64,000 nucleotides of DNA from Acidobacteriota bacterium (GTDB lineage: Bacteria; Acidobacteriota; Thermoanaerobaculia; Multivoradales; Multivoraceae): contig JAPPCR010000006.1 of assembly GCA_028875725.1 (NCBI GenBank), positions 1,805,786-1,869,785 on the forward strand. The letters are read 5' to 3'. A program made the translations under genes and the position numbers. A model generated the notes under the pieces. That model saw only the letters and a program-made list of their open reading frames with translations. It had not been told where the DNA came from and did no database searches. Shown in pieces: positions 16,703-25,083 of this stretch (position 1 is the stretch's first letter; each line of letters begins with the position of its first letter).

Positions 16703-18181
16703 ATGACTCCTGAACCAGAACGCCCCCGCAACACCTTCTGTGGCCAGACCCGGCGCGAGTTCCTCTGGGAAGCCGGAGGCGCCTTCACCTCTGTAGCTCT
16801 GGCGGGCATGTTGTCGACGGACGACTTCCTCGCCGCACAGACCGTCGCGGCCGACGGGACGACCGAGTGGAAGAACCCCCTCGCCGCCAGGCCGCCCCAC
16901 TTCGACGGCCCGGCGAAGGCGGTCATCTTCCTCTTCATGTACGGCGGCCCCAGCCAGGTCGACACCTTCGACTACAAGCCCGACCTTTACCCCTTGGACG
17001 GCAAGACGATCGAGATCAACACGAAGGGCCGCGGCGGCACGCGCAACGAGGGCCGGGTGGTCGGACCGAAGTGGCAGTTCAAGCAGTACGGCGAGTGCGG
17101 CAAGTGGGTCTCCGACCTCTTCCCGAATCTCGGCGGCTGCGTCGACGACATCGCCTTCATTCACTCGATGACCGCGGACGCGCCGCTTCACGGCTCGGCC
17201 ATGCTGCAGATGAACAGCGGCCGCATCCTCTCCGGCAGTCCCGCTCTCGGCTCCTGGGTGAACTACGGCCTCGGCACCGAGAACGAGAACCTGCCCGGCT
17301 TCGTCGTGATGCTCGACCCCACCGGCGGGCCGATCAGCGGCGCCAAGAACTGGTCCAGCGGCTACATGCCGGCCAGCTACCAGGGCACGGTGATCCGGTC
17401 GAGCGGCACGCCGATCCTGGCCCTCGATCCGCCGCCGGGCATGTCGCGCGAAGCGCAGCGCCGCCTCCTCGACCGCCTGCGGGAGTACAACGAGGAGCAC
17501 GCCGCGCCACGCGCCGAGAACAGCGAGCTGGCCGCCCGCATCGCGAGCTACGAACTCGCCTACCGGATGCAGCAGCACGCGCCGGAAGCGGTCGACCTCT
17601 CCGGTGAGTCGGAGGAGATCCGCAGCCTCTACGGTCTCGACCAGGATCGCACGAAGGACTTCGGGCGTCGCTGCCTCCTGGCGCGCCGCCTGGTCGAGCG
17701 CGGCGTACGCTTCATCCAGGTCTACTCCGGCGGCAACCACAACGACAACAACTGGGACGCCCACGGCGACCTGGTCAAGAACCACGAGTACCACGCCGGC
17801 GGCACGGACAAGCCGATCGCCGGCCTGCTGCGGGACCTCAAGCAGCGGGGCCTGCTCGACAGCACGCTGGTCATCTGGGGTGGCGAGTTCGGCCGCCAGC
17901 CGACCGCCGAGTACGCAGAGGGCACCGGCCGCGACCACAACGCCTACGGCTTCACGATGTGGATGGCCGGCGGCGGAATCAAGGGCGGCGTCAGCGTCGG
18001 CGAAACGGACGAACTCGGCAACCGGGCCGAGGTCGACCGCTTCCACGTCAAGAACCTCCACGCGACGATCCTCCAGCAGTTGGGCCTGGACCCGAACGCC
18101 CTCTCGTACTTCCACGCCGGCCTCGACCAGAAGCTGGTGGGCGTCGAAGGCGCGGCACCGATCCACCAGATCGTCGCCTAG
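16703..18181 (+). CDS. DUF1501 domain protein, Tat-exported
   Basis: This 492-residue partner of the upstream DUF1549/1553 protein starts with a twin-arginine signal (TRREFLWEAGGAFTSVALAG), so it should be exported folded, probably with metal bound. DUF1501 is an alkaline-phosphatase/sulfatase-fold family. Visible landmarks are AVIFLFMYGGPSQVDTFDYK near the start, HSMTADAPLHGSAM, GVRFIQVYSGGNHNDNNWDA, LVIWGGEFGRQPTAE and GRDHNAYGFTMWMAGGGIKG, containing the Asp/His metal ligands. Length is typical (450-500). GAGGAGCGGAACG before the ATG is a good ribosome-binding site. Hydrolytic activity on sulfate or phosphate esters is inferred from fold only. Confidence 0.92.
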   Translation: MTPEPERPRNTFCGQTRREFLWEAGGAFTSVALAGMLSTDDFLAAQTVAADGTTEWKNPLAARPPHFDGPAKAVIFLFMYGGPSQVDTFDYKPDLYPLDGKTIEINTKGRGGTRNEGRVVGPKWQFKQYGECGKWVSDLFPNLGGCVDDIAFIHSMTADAPLHGSAMLQMNSGRILSGSPALGSWVNYGLGTENENLPGFVVMLDPTGGPISGAKNWSSGYMPASYQGTVIRSSGTPILALDPPPGMSREAQRRLLDRLREYNEEHAAPRAENSELAARIASYELAYRMQQHAPEAVDLSGESEEIRSLYGLDQDRTKDFGRRCLLARRLVERGVRFIQVYSGGNHNDNNWDAHGDLVKNHEYHAGGTDKPIAGLLRDLKQRGLLDSTLVIWGGEFGRQPTAEYAEGTGRDHNAYGFTMWMAGGGIKGGVSVGETDELGNRAEVDRFHVKNLHATILQQLGLDPNALSYFHAGLDQKLVGVEGAAPIHQIVA

Positions 18182-18187
18182 CGGCCT

Positions 18188-21181
18188 TTGCCTGTGCGTT
18201 GGACCGCGGCGGTCGCCTTGTGGGTTTGCGCAGCGACCGCGGCGCTTGGCCAGCAGACGGTGACGTTCGAGGCGAACGGGGGCTCCGAGGCTGAGCTGCG
18301 CGGGGAACTGGAGCTCCGGGTCGACGGAGTGAATGTAGGGATCGAGGGCGTCACACGGGCCGAAGACGGCTGGCAAACGCTCGTCTATGTCGACATGGCG
18401 CTGACGACTCCGGGGCCGGTGTTTCAGCTTGCCGAAGCGCTGCGCCAGCAGTTGGACCCGCTGCTCGCGACCGGCAGCCTGGAAGTCGTGGTGGCGGATC
18501 CGCTTGCGAGGACGATTCTGCCGCCGACTCGGGATCGCGATCTGGCGGAAGCCGCGCTGGACCGCCTCGCCACGGGCGAAGAAGCGGCAAGCGCGCTGGT
18601 CGAGAGACGACGCCTGTTCGCCAGCGAGCGGGACATCGAGATCTCGAGGGCTCGGCGGCAGACGGCGGCAGGCGGTGACCTGGGGTCCGAACTCGAAGCC
18701 GTGCTGCAGCAGATGGCGACGGACGCGATCCGCGACGAAGCCGCAATGCGCCGGAGCCAGATCGACGAGATCGTCTCGTTCCTGGCGGCGCGGGAGGACC
18801 TGAGGCGCGAAGCTCAGCGCGGCCCGGAGACCGCCTCCGGGGAAGAGATGCCTGCTTCCCGCCGACACCTCGTCCTGCTGGCCGACGGCCTGGTCACGGA
18901 TTCGTTGAGCTACTACCTCGAACTCGTGCCGACGGCCGGCGCGCTCGCCGTCGAGGCGGCGACCATGCCAAGCCTCCGTCCGGTCGCCCAGACCGCGGCC
19001 GCCTTCGGCTGGACCGCTGCGCCCGTCGCCTTTGCCGCGGGCGACGACGGCGATGGCCTCAACATCCGTTCGAACGAGGTGACCGTCGGCTTCACGTTGC
19101 GCTTCAACCGGCCACGCGCTGGCGTTTCGCAGACGGTCGAGGAGGAACTGGGCCTCTTCGTGCAGCCGGGCGACTGGGCGGTAGCCGCCGACACCACGGG
19201 CGGCGAGGTTCTCCTGAACGAGGTCGCCGTCGCGGACTGGATCGAGCGGCTCCCCCAGCGCTTCGAGGCGAGCTTCGACCTGCCGGACGGGACCGCGGCC
19301 GCCGGCTCGTTCGACCTGAGCGCCGCCGGGGGTGAGCGTGAGATCAACGCGCCGGTCGTCACTCCGGGAGCGGGTTCACCCGACGAGGTCGCCGAGGTGC
19401 GACTGCGGCGCGCCTTCGAGGGCGAACTCGACAGCGAGTTCGAAGGCGGCGACGCCGGAGTCGAGGTCGTGGCGTCGCTCCGGATCGAGTCGGCCTCGCC
19501 TGACCGGGTTGTCGGCCGGCTGACAAGCACCATCGTGCCGCCGGCCGGCTCGCCGCCGGCCGACGCCTCGACGTGGAGGGTCAGCACCGGACTCCACCGC
19601 GAGGACGGCAGCGTCATCACCAGCCACGGCGTTCCGTTCGGCGCCCCCGGAGCGGAAACCCTGACCTTCGAACGACCGCTTCAGCTTCCGCCCGGCACGG
19701 ACTCGGCGATCGTCCTGGCCGAGAATCTCCGCGGTGGAGACTGGGGCTACGCTGTCGTCGACTTCCTCGACCTCGTGGAACAGGCCGTCGATTCCGGTAC
19801 CGCGGCGCGGAGCCGGGCAATCAGCCTCCGGCCGGAGGACCCCCTTAAGCGCCGCGGCCGCGCCACGTTCGTGGCCGAGATTCTTGAACCCTTCACCGAT
19901 CAGGTCGAGCGGGTCGTCTTCTACTTCAACGGCCGGCGGGTCGCGGCTCGCAACCGGGCGCCGTACCGGGCGCGCATCGATCTCGGCCGCGGCGACCGCC
20001 TCGGCCGGGTCGAGGCGGTCGCCTTCGACGCCGAGGACAGGGAACTCGACCGGCACGAACTCCTGGTCAACCAGCCTCCGCATGCGTTCTGGGTCCGCAT
20101 CACCGAACCCGGGGAAGGGCTACTCGCCGGACCAGTGGACGTCGCCGCCGAACTCAAGCTGCCGCGCGGAGGCCGCCTGATGGAGATGCGCTTCTTCGTC
20201 AAGGACCGGCTGGCGGGAACGGCGACCGAGGCGCCGTTTCGCCGTGAGGTGCTGGTGCCGGTCGGCGATCCGGAGTCCTACCTTCGAGTGGAGGCCCAGT
20301 TGACGGACGGACGGATCGCCGAGGACGTCCTGTTCCTGAGCCGTCCGGGCCTCTCCGCCCGCATCGGGGTCGAACTCGTCCAGCTCTACGTCGTCGCCAC
20401 CGACCGTTCGGGGCAACCGGTAAGGGATCTCACGGTCGCCGACTTCGCCGTCTTCGAGGACGATCGCGTCCAGGAGCTCGAGTCCTTCCGGATCGCGTTC
20501 GACCTGCCGCTCACCCTGGGGCTGGCGATCGACACCTCGAGCAGCCTGTTCCTCCGCATGCCCGACGTGAAACGGGCGGCCGTTGAGTTCCTCGAGTCGC
20601 TCGAGCCGAGGCGCGACCGCGCCTTCCTGGTCGGCTTCGGCACCGAACCACGCCTGGTCCGGGCCGCCACCTACAACCTGAACTCGGTGCGGGGCGGCAT
20701 CGGAGCGCTCAGGCCGCGCGGCCGCACCGCCGTTTGGGGCGCGCTGTCGCTGGCCCTGGACCAGCTCGAGGGTCTGCGCGGCCGCAAAGCGCTCGTCGTC
20801 TTCTACGACGGCGACGACGAGGACTCCGACGCCGCCTTCCGGCAGAGCCTCGAACAGGCGCGGCGCGCCCGGGTGCCGGTCTACCTGGTACTGATGAACG
20901 ACGAGGCGGCGCGCACCGACGGCCGGAGCTTCAGCACCCGCACCTTCGTCAGCAAGCTTGAGCGGATGGCGAAGGCGGGAGGCGGCCGCGTCTACTACGT
21001 CCGCCACGACGAGGACCTGGCGCCGATCTTCGACTCGATCAGCCGGGAACTCCGCAGCCACTATCTCCTGACCTACTACCCGAAGGAGGAGCCGGGCGGC
21101 CCCAACTGGCGCGAGGTCAGCGTGGAACTCGAACGCAACGGGGTCGTGGCCCGGACAATCGAGGGGCGGGAGGTAAGGTAA
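18188..21181 (+). CDS. VWFA-related Acidobacterial domain protein, copy 1
   Basis: This 997-residue secreted protein has a signal peptide (WTAAVALWVCAATAALGQQ). A large N-terminal region of unknown fold follows, then two Ig-like segments (RVVFYFNGRRVAARNRAPYR). At the C-terminus (about 710-997) is the VWFA-related domain of TIGR03436 type: VQLYVVATDRSGQPVRDLTV, FAVFEDDRVQELESF, then the MIDAS motif in LGLAIDTSSSLF, ALVVFYDGDDEDSD and SRELRSHYLLTYYP. The MIDAS DxSxS is complete, so divalent-metal-dependent ligand binding is expected. The ligand is unknown. The TTG at 18188 has an alternative GTG at 18194. The gene forms a pair with the next one, 6 bp downstream. Confidence 0.88.
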   Translation: MPVRWTAAVALWVCAATAALGQQTVTFEANGGSEAELRGELELRVDGVNVGIEGVTRAEDGWQTLVYVDMALTTPGPVFQLAEALRQQLDPLLATGSLEVVVADPLARTILPPTRDRDLAEAALDRLATGEEAASALVERRRLFASERDIEISRARRQTAAGGDLGSELEAVLQQMATDAIRDEAAMRRSQIDEIVSFLAAREDLRREAQRGPETASGEEMPASRRHLVLLADGLVTDSLSYYLELVPTAGALAVEAATMPSLRPVAQTAAAFGWTAAPVAFAAGDDGDGLNIRSNEVTVGFTLRFNRPRAGVSQTVEEELGLFVQPGDWAVAADTTGGEVLLNEVAVADWIERLPQRFEASFDLPDGTAAAGSFDLSAAGGEREINAPVVTPGAGSPDEVAEVRLRRAFEGELDSEFEGGDAGVEVVASLRIESASPDRVVGRLTSTIVPPAGSPPADASTWRVSTGLHREDGSVITSHGVPFGAPGAETLTFERPLQLPPGTDSAIVLAENLRGGDWGYAVVDFLDLVEQAVDSGTAARSRAISLRPEDPLKRRGRATFVAEILEPFTDQVERVVFYFNGRRVAARNRAPYRARIDLGRGDRLGRVEAVAFDAEDRELDRHELLVNQPPHAFWVRITEPGEGLLAGPVDVAAELKLPRGGRLMEMRFFVKDRLAGTATEAPFRREVLVPVGDPESYLRVEAQLTDGRIAEDVLFLSRPGLSARIGVELVQLYVVATDRSGQPVRDLTVADFAVFEDDRVQELESFRIAFDLPLTLGLAIDTSSSLFLRMPDVKRAAVEFLESLEPRRDRAFLVGFGTEPRLVRAATYNLNSVRGGIGALRPRGRTAVWGALSLALDQLEGLRGRKALVVFYDGDDEDSDAAFRQSLEQARRARVPVYLVLMNDEAARTDGRSFSTRTFVSKLERMAKAGGGRVYYVRHDEDLAPIFDSISRELRSHYLLTYYPKEEPGGPNWREVSVELERNGVVARTIEGREVR

Positions 21182-21187
21182 AAGGAG

Positions 21188-24100
21188 ATGATCTCCGCCT
21201 GCTCGCGGAGCGGTCTGTTGCCGGCCGTCGCTGCGCTACTCGCCGTTCTCTCCCCCGCCCTCGGCGCGGCGCAGGTGCTGAACCGCGACGCTGAGATCAT
21301 CCTCCAGGTCCCATCCTCGGCCCCTCCCCGCCAGCTCGACAGGCGAAGCGTCGAGATCCTGGAAAACGGTCAACTCAGGGAAGTCCTGGCGGTCGAACCG
21401 ATCGAGGAGCGTTGGCGAGTCGTCGTCTACTTCGACCTGCCGGGCTCGACACCCGAGGGGATCGAGGCGGCGGCCGCCGCGGTGGGGAGCGCTGCCGATG
21501 CTCTGGTGACGCTCGGCGACGTCGAGATGATCACCGCCGACCGGATCGCCGAGGTCGAGCTCGCACCGACCGCGAACGCCGGGCTGGTGCGGGCGGCTGC
21601 CGCGGCGGTCGGTGCCCGGGCCGGCGCCGCGGGCGCCCTGTTCGAGCGGCGCCGGGAGATGCAGGCGGCCGCCGACGAACGCTCGGGCGACCCGGAGGCG
21701 GACGCGTTGCGCACCGCCGACCTGCTCGAGGGATTCCTGCTGGAGCTCGACACGCTGCGCTGGCAGCGGGCGAACCTGCTCGAGTCGCTCGAATCGCTCG
21801 GTGACGGCGCCTGGACCGGTGGTCCACCGCGGGTGCTGTTCCTCGTGCGCGACGCGACCGACCTGGACGCGGACGCGTTCGCTCAGGAACTGCTGGGCGA
21901 ACCCATTCCCGCGTTCGAACGCGCGGCCCTGAGCGAACAGCAACAGCAACGCAGCCTGGCTCGAACCGTCGCGGCGCTCGGCTGGCGCGTCCATGCCCTT
22001 CAGCTCGCGCCGGCAGCCGGAGAGGTCGACGGTCTCCTGCCCGGAAGACTTCAGTCGGCCCGAGAGTTCGTAGCGGCCAGCGGCGGCGAGGTGCTCCTCG
22101 CCGAGAGCGGAGGGATCACGCCTGCGCTCGAGCGGCTGCAGGCGTCCTGGCGGGTTCGCTACCGCTCGTCCGGCCCCCGCGACGGCGCCACCCATCCGAT
22201 CGACGTTCGCATCGCCTCGACCACTGCGTCCGGCGGACCTCCGCCGGACGTCCTGGCGCGCCGCTGGGCCACCGTCGCGGCGCCGGCGGACCTGGTCGCC
22301 CTCCGCGCCAACCGCGCGCTCGACGCCCTGAGCCGGGATGGCGACGGTGCCACCGACGATGGCAGCGGCGAACTCGCCGTCCGGGGCGTCCTGCTGCCCC
22401 AAGGCATCCAGTCGGCCACGGAAGGCGCGCCTGCCGAGTTCGTCACGCTCGACGGGCTCGCCACCCTGGGCGCCAATCCCCCACCCTCCAGCGACGCACT
22501 CCGGCTCACGGTCTACGGCCGGGGCCTGGACGCGCCGGCCTTCCTGCTTCACCGCGCGGGAACCGGAGCCGACCTCAGGAGAGGAACGTGGCGCTTCCGC
22601 ACTCTCTTCGACCTGCCGGTGGCCATCGACGAACTCGTCCTGATGGTCGAAGACCTGCGCAACGACCGCTGGCAGGTCGAGTTCCTCGAAACCGCGTCAA
22701 GCCCCATCGATGACCGCAGCGACATGGAGCTGCTGGTGCCGGAACCAGGCGCCGGTTCGCTCACGGCCGCCCCGACCGAGGCCGAGATCCTCGCGGCGGC
22801 CAGGACCGCTGCCCGCCGGGCCGGCTGGGCAGGTGGCCGGCGGGAGAACATCCTCGACCCCGCAGCCGGCTCCAGCCTCGTGCGTCTGATCCCGCCCCGC
22901 GGCGAGCGGTCTGGGCTCAGCGGCAGGAAGTCGTTCAGCACGGTGACCACGAGCGACGTCGTGCGACGGGTGAAGTTCTACCTCGACGGCGAACAGGTCT
23001 TCGACGATCGGCGCAAGCCCTTCCAGACCACGATCGACCTGGGGCCGGAGGCGCTGCCCCACACGGTCCGGATCGTCGCCTACGACCGCTCGGACCGCTG
23101 GTTGGGTGAGGACGAACTGACGATCAACGAGCGCCAGAGACGGGTCGGAGTCGGTATCGCGGCAGTGGAGGCGCAACCCGGGGGCCGGTACGCCGTGGAG
23201 GCCCAGGTCGAGCTGACCCGCGGCCGCGCTCTCGACCGGGTCGAGTTCTACCGCAACGACCGCCTCGCGGCTACCTTGACCCGACCTCCGTTCCGCACCG
23301 TCCTGCCCGGACCCGCAATCCCGGGCGCCGACTTCGCCCGCGTTGCCGTTCATCTGGACGACGGCACGATGATCGAAGACGTGGAGTTTCTCTCCTCCGA
23401 TACGCCAATGGCCGAAACGGTGGTCAACCTGGTCGAGGTCTACGTCGTCGTCAACGATGAGGAAGGCAAGCCGATCACGACCCTCGAAAGCGACGACTTC
23501 GTACTGCGGTCCGGTCGACGGGAGATCCCGATCGAGCGCTTCGCGGTCGCCGAAGACGTGCCCCTGGTGCTCGGCCTGGCCGTCGACAGTTCCCAGAGCA
23601 TGTTCGCCCTGATGCCGGACACCCGTCGAGCGGCGGCCCGCTTTCTCGGCAACACCCTCACCCAGATCGACCAGGCGTTCCTGGTCGACTTCGACACCCG
23701 GCCGCGCCTGCTCTCGGACACCACCGCCGACGTCAGCGAACTGATCAGCACCCTGGGACGGATCCAGGCAGACGGGCAGACCGCCCTCTACGACGCCATG
23801 CAGTTCTGCCTGGTCCATCTCGCTCGCGACCAGGGACGGCGCGCCCTGGTCGTGTTGACGGACGGCGACGATTACGGCAGCCAGAGCAGCTACCGGCGGA
23901 CGTTCAGGACGGCCGGAAACACCGGCGTGCCGATCTACGTCATCTCGATGAGCCAGGGCGAAGACCGTTGGGGACGCGGTCCCCGCAAGCTGGACCTTGA
24001 AGCGATCACGAAGGCGAGCGGCGGACGCGTGTACTACGTCGCCAGCATGGACGCAGTGCTCTGGGCCTACGGACACATCGGCGAGGAACTGCGTAGCCAG

Positions 24101-24226
24101 TACATGCTCGGCTACGCCACGGGCGAGCCGCTGACTCCCCGTGAGGTGCAGTCCATAAAGGTGGAACTGCGGGACAAGCGGCAGGACCGCGAAGTGCGGA
24201 TGACCGTCGGCCGCGGCCGCGGCTAG
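21188..24226 (+). CDS. VWFA-related Acidobacterial domain protein, copy 2
   Basis: This 1,012-residue paralogue of the preceding gene has the same order: signal peptide (LLPAVAALLAVLSPALGAAQ), long N-terminal region (EIILQVPSSAPPRQLDRRSV, GEVLLAESGG), Ig-like segments (RVKFYLDGEQVFDDRRKPFQ, RVEFYRNDRLAATLTRPPFR) and C-terminal VWA. The VWA shows NLVEVYVVVNDEEGKPITTL, MIDAS LGLAVDSSQSMFAL, GRRALVVLTDGDDYGSQSSY and GEELRSQYMLGYA. Outside the VWA the two proteins are strongly diverged, so the duplication is old. The ribosome-binding AAGGAG directly abuts the ATG at 21188, so the true start may be a few codons later. It ends in a 4-bp convergent overlap with the FAH gene. Confidence 0.87.
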   Translation: MISACSRSGLLPAVAALLAVLSPALGAAQVLNRDAEIILQVPSSAPPRQLDRRSVEILENGQLREVLAVEPIEERWRVVVYFDLPGSTPEGIEAAAAAVGSAADALVTLGDVEMITADRIAEVELAPTANAGLVRAAAAAVGARAGAAGALFERRREMQAAADERSGDPEADALRTADLLEGFLLELDTLRWQRANLLESLESLGDGAWTGGPPRVLFLVRDATDLDADAFAQELLGEPIPAFERAALSEQQQQRSLARTVAALGWRVHALQLAPAAGEVDGLLPGRLQSAREFVAASGGEVLLAESGGITPALERLQASWRVRYRSSGPRDGATHPIDVRIASTTASGGPPPDVLARRWATVAAPADLVALRANRALDALSRDGDGATDDGSGELAVRGVLLPQGIQSATEGAPAEFVTLDGLATLGANPPPSSDALRLTVYGRGLDAPAFLLHRAGTGADLRRGTWRFRTLFDLPVAIDELVLMVEDLRNDRWQVEFLETASSPIDDRSDMELLVPEPGAGSLTAAPTEAEILAAARTAARRAGWAGGRRENILDPAAGSSLVRLIPPRGERSGLSGRKSFSTVTTSDVVRRVKFYLDGEQVFDDRRKPFQTTIDLGPEALPHTVRIVAYDRSDRWLGEDELTINERQRRVGVGIAAVEAQPGGRYAVEAQVELTRGRALDRVEFYRNDRLAATLTRPPFRTVLPGPAIPGADFARVAVHLDDGTMIEDVEFLSSDTPMAETVVNLVEVYVVVNDEEGKPITTLESDDFVLRSGRREIPIERFAVAEDVPLVLGLAVDSSQSMFALMPDTRRAAARFLGNTLTQIDQAFLVDFDTRPRLLSDTTADVSELISTLGRIQADGQTALYDAMQFCLVHLARDQGRRALVVLTDGDDYGSQSSYRRTFRTAGNTGVPIYVISMSQGEDRWGRGPRKLDLEAITKASGGRVYYVASMDAVLWAYGHIGEELRSQYMLGYATGEPLTPREVQSIKVELRDKRQDREVRMTVGRGRG

Positions 24227-25083
24227 GGCTCGGCGATCACCGGGTTCTCGAGCCCACCCAGGCCGTCGATCTCGATCCGTACCGTGTCGCCGGCGACCAG
24301 GAACTTCGGCGGCTTGAAGGCAAGGCCCACGCCCGCCGGCGTGCCCGTGCTCACCACGTCGCCTGGTTCGAGCGTGCACATGGTCGAAATCGTCTCGACC
24401 AGCTTCGGGCAGTCGAAGACGAGTTCCCGCGTGTTCGAGTCCTGACGCAGCTCGCCGTTTACCCAGGTACGGATACCGAGCGCCTTCGGATCCTCGACCT
24501 CGTCGGCGGTCACCAGGTAGGGCCCCATCGGACCGTGGGTGTCCCAGCCCTTGCCGAGGATCATCGTCGGCGAACGTCGCTGCCAGTCGCGAACGGAGAC
24601 GTCGTTGACGATCGTGTAGCCCGCGATCACGGACCCGGCATCAGCCGCAGCGACGCCCCGGCAGCGTCGCCCGATGACGAAGGCGAACTCGCCCTCGTAG
24701 TCGACTGCGGAGGACGCGCGCGGGATGTGGATGTCCCCTCCCGGCCGGTTGACGCAGGTGACCTGCTTGTTGAAGACGGTCGGGAACGCAGGGAGTTCCT
24801 GGCCCGTCTCGGCAGCGTGATCGGCGTAGTTCAGGCCGATCGCGAAGAACTTGCGCGGCTTGGGCACCGGCGCCAGGAGCGTCTGCTCGGCCAATGCGAC
24901 CCGTCCGTCGCCGGAGTCGACGGCGCGGCGGGCCGCCTCTATCGCCGCCTCACCGGCGGCCAGGAGCCGGCACATGCCCCGCGGCAGGTCGGGCGCCGCG
25001 ACGCTCAGATCGACGACCGTTTCTTCGTCCGCGAGCACGCCGATCGCGGAACGGCCGTCACGCAGCAGCGAAAGGAGCTTCAC
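24223..25083 (-). CDS. Fumarylacetoacetate hydrolase family protein
   Basis: This 286-residue FAH-superfamily enzyme hydrolyses or decarboxylates beta-diketo acids using a divalent metal. The catalytic core is complete: FFAIGLNYADHAAETGQE, VNRPGGDIHIPR, DYEGEFAFVIGRRC (two Glu ligands), GYTIVNDVSVRDWQ (Asp ligand), GKGWDTHGPMGPYLVT and STGTPAGVGLAFKPPKFLVA. The length matches 2-hydroxyhepta-2,4-diene-1,7-dioate isomerase or ureidoglycolate-lyase-type members. The start is GTG at 25083, overlapping the stop of the upstream PQQ dehydrogenase (GTGA). The two therefore form an operon, suggesting oxidation of an alcohol or aldehyde followed by keto-acid cleavage. The exact substrate cannot be read from sequence. 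Confidence 0.9.
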   Translation of the reverse strand: MKLLSLLRDGRSAIGVLADEETVVDLSVAAPDLPRGMCRLLAAGEAAIEAARRAVDSGDGRVALAEQTLLAPVPKPRKFFAIGLNYADHAAETGQELPAFPTVFNKQVTCVNRPGGDIHIPRASSAVDYEGEFAFVIGRRCRGVAAADAGSVIAGYTIVNDVSVRDWQRRSPTMILGKGWDTHGPMGPYLVTADEVEDPKALGIRTWVNGELRQDSNTRELVFDCPKLVETISTMCTLEPGDVVSTGTPAGVGLAFKPPKFLVAGDTVRIEIDGLGGLENPVIAEP

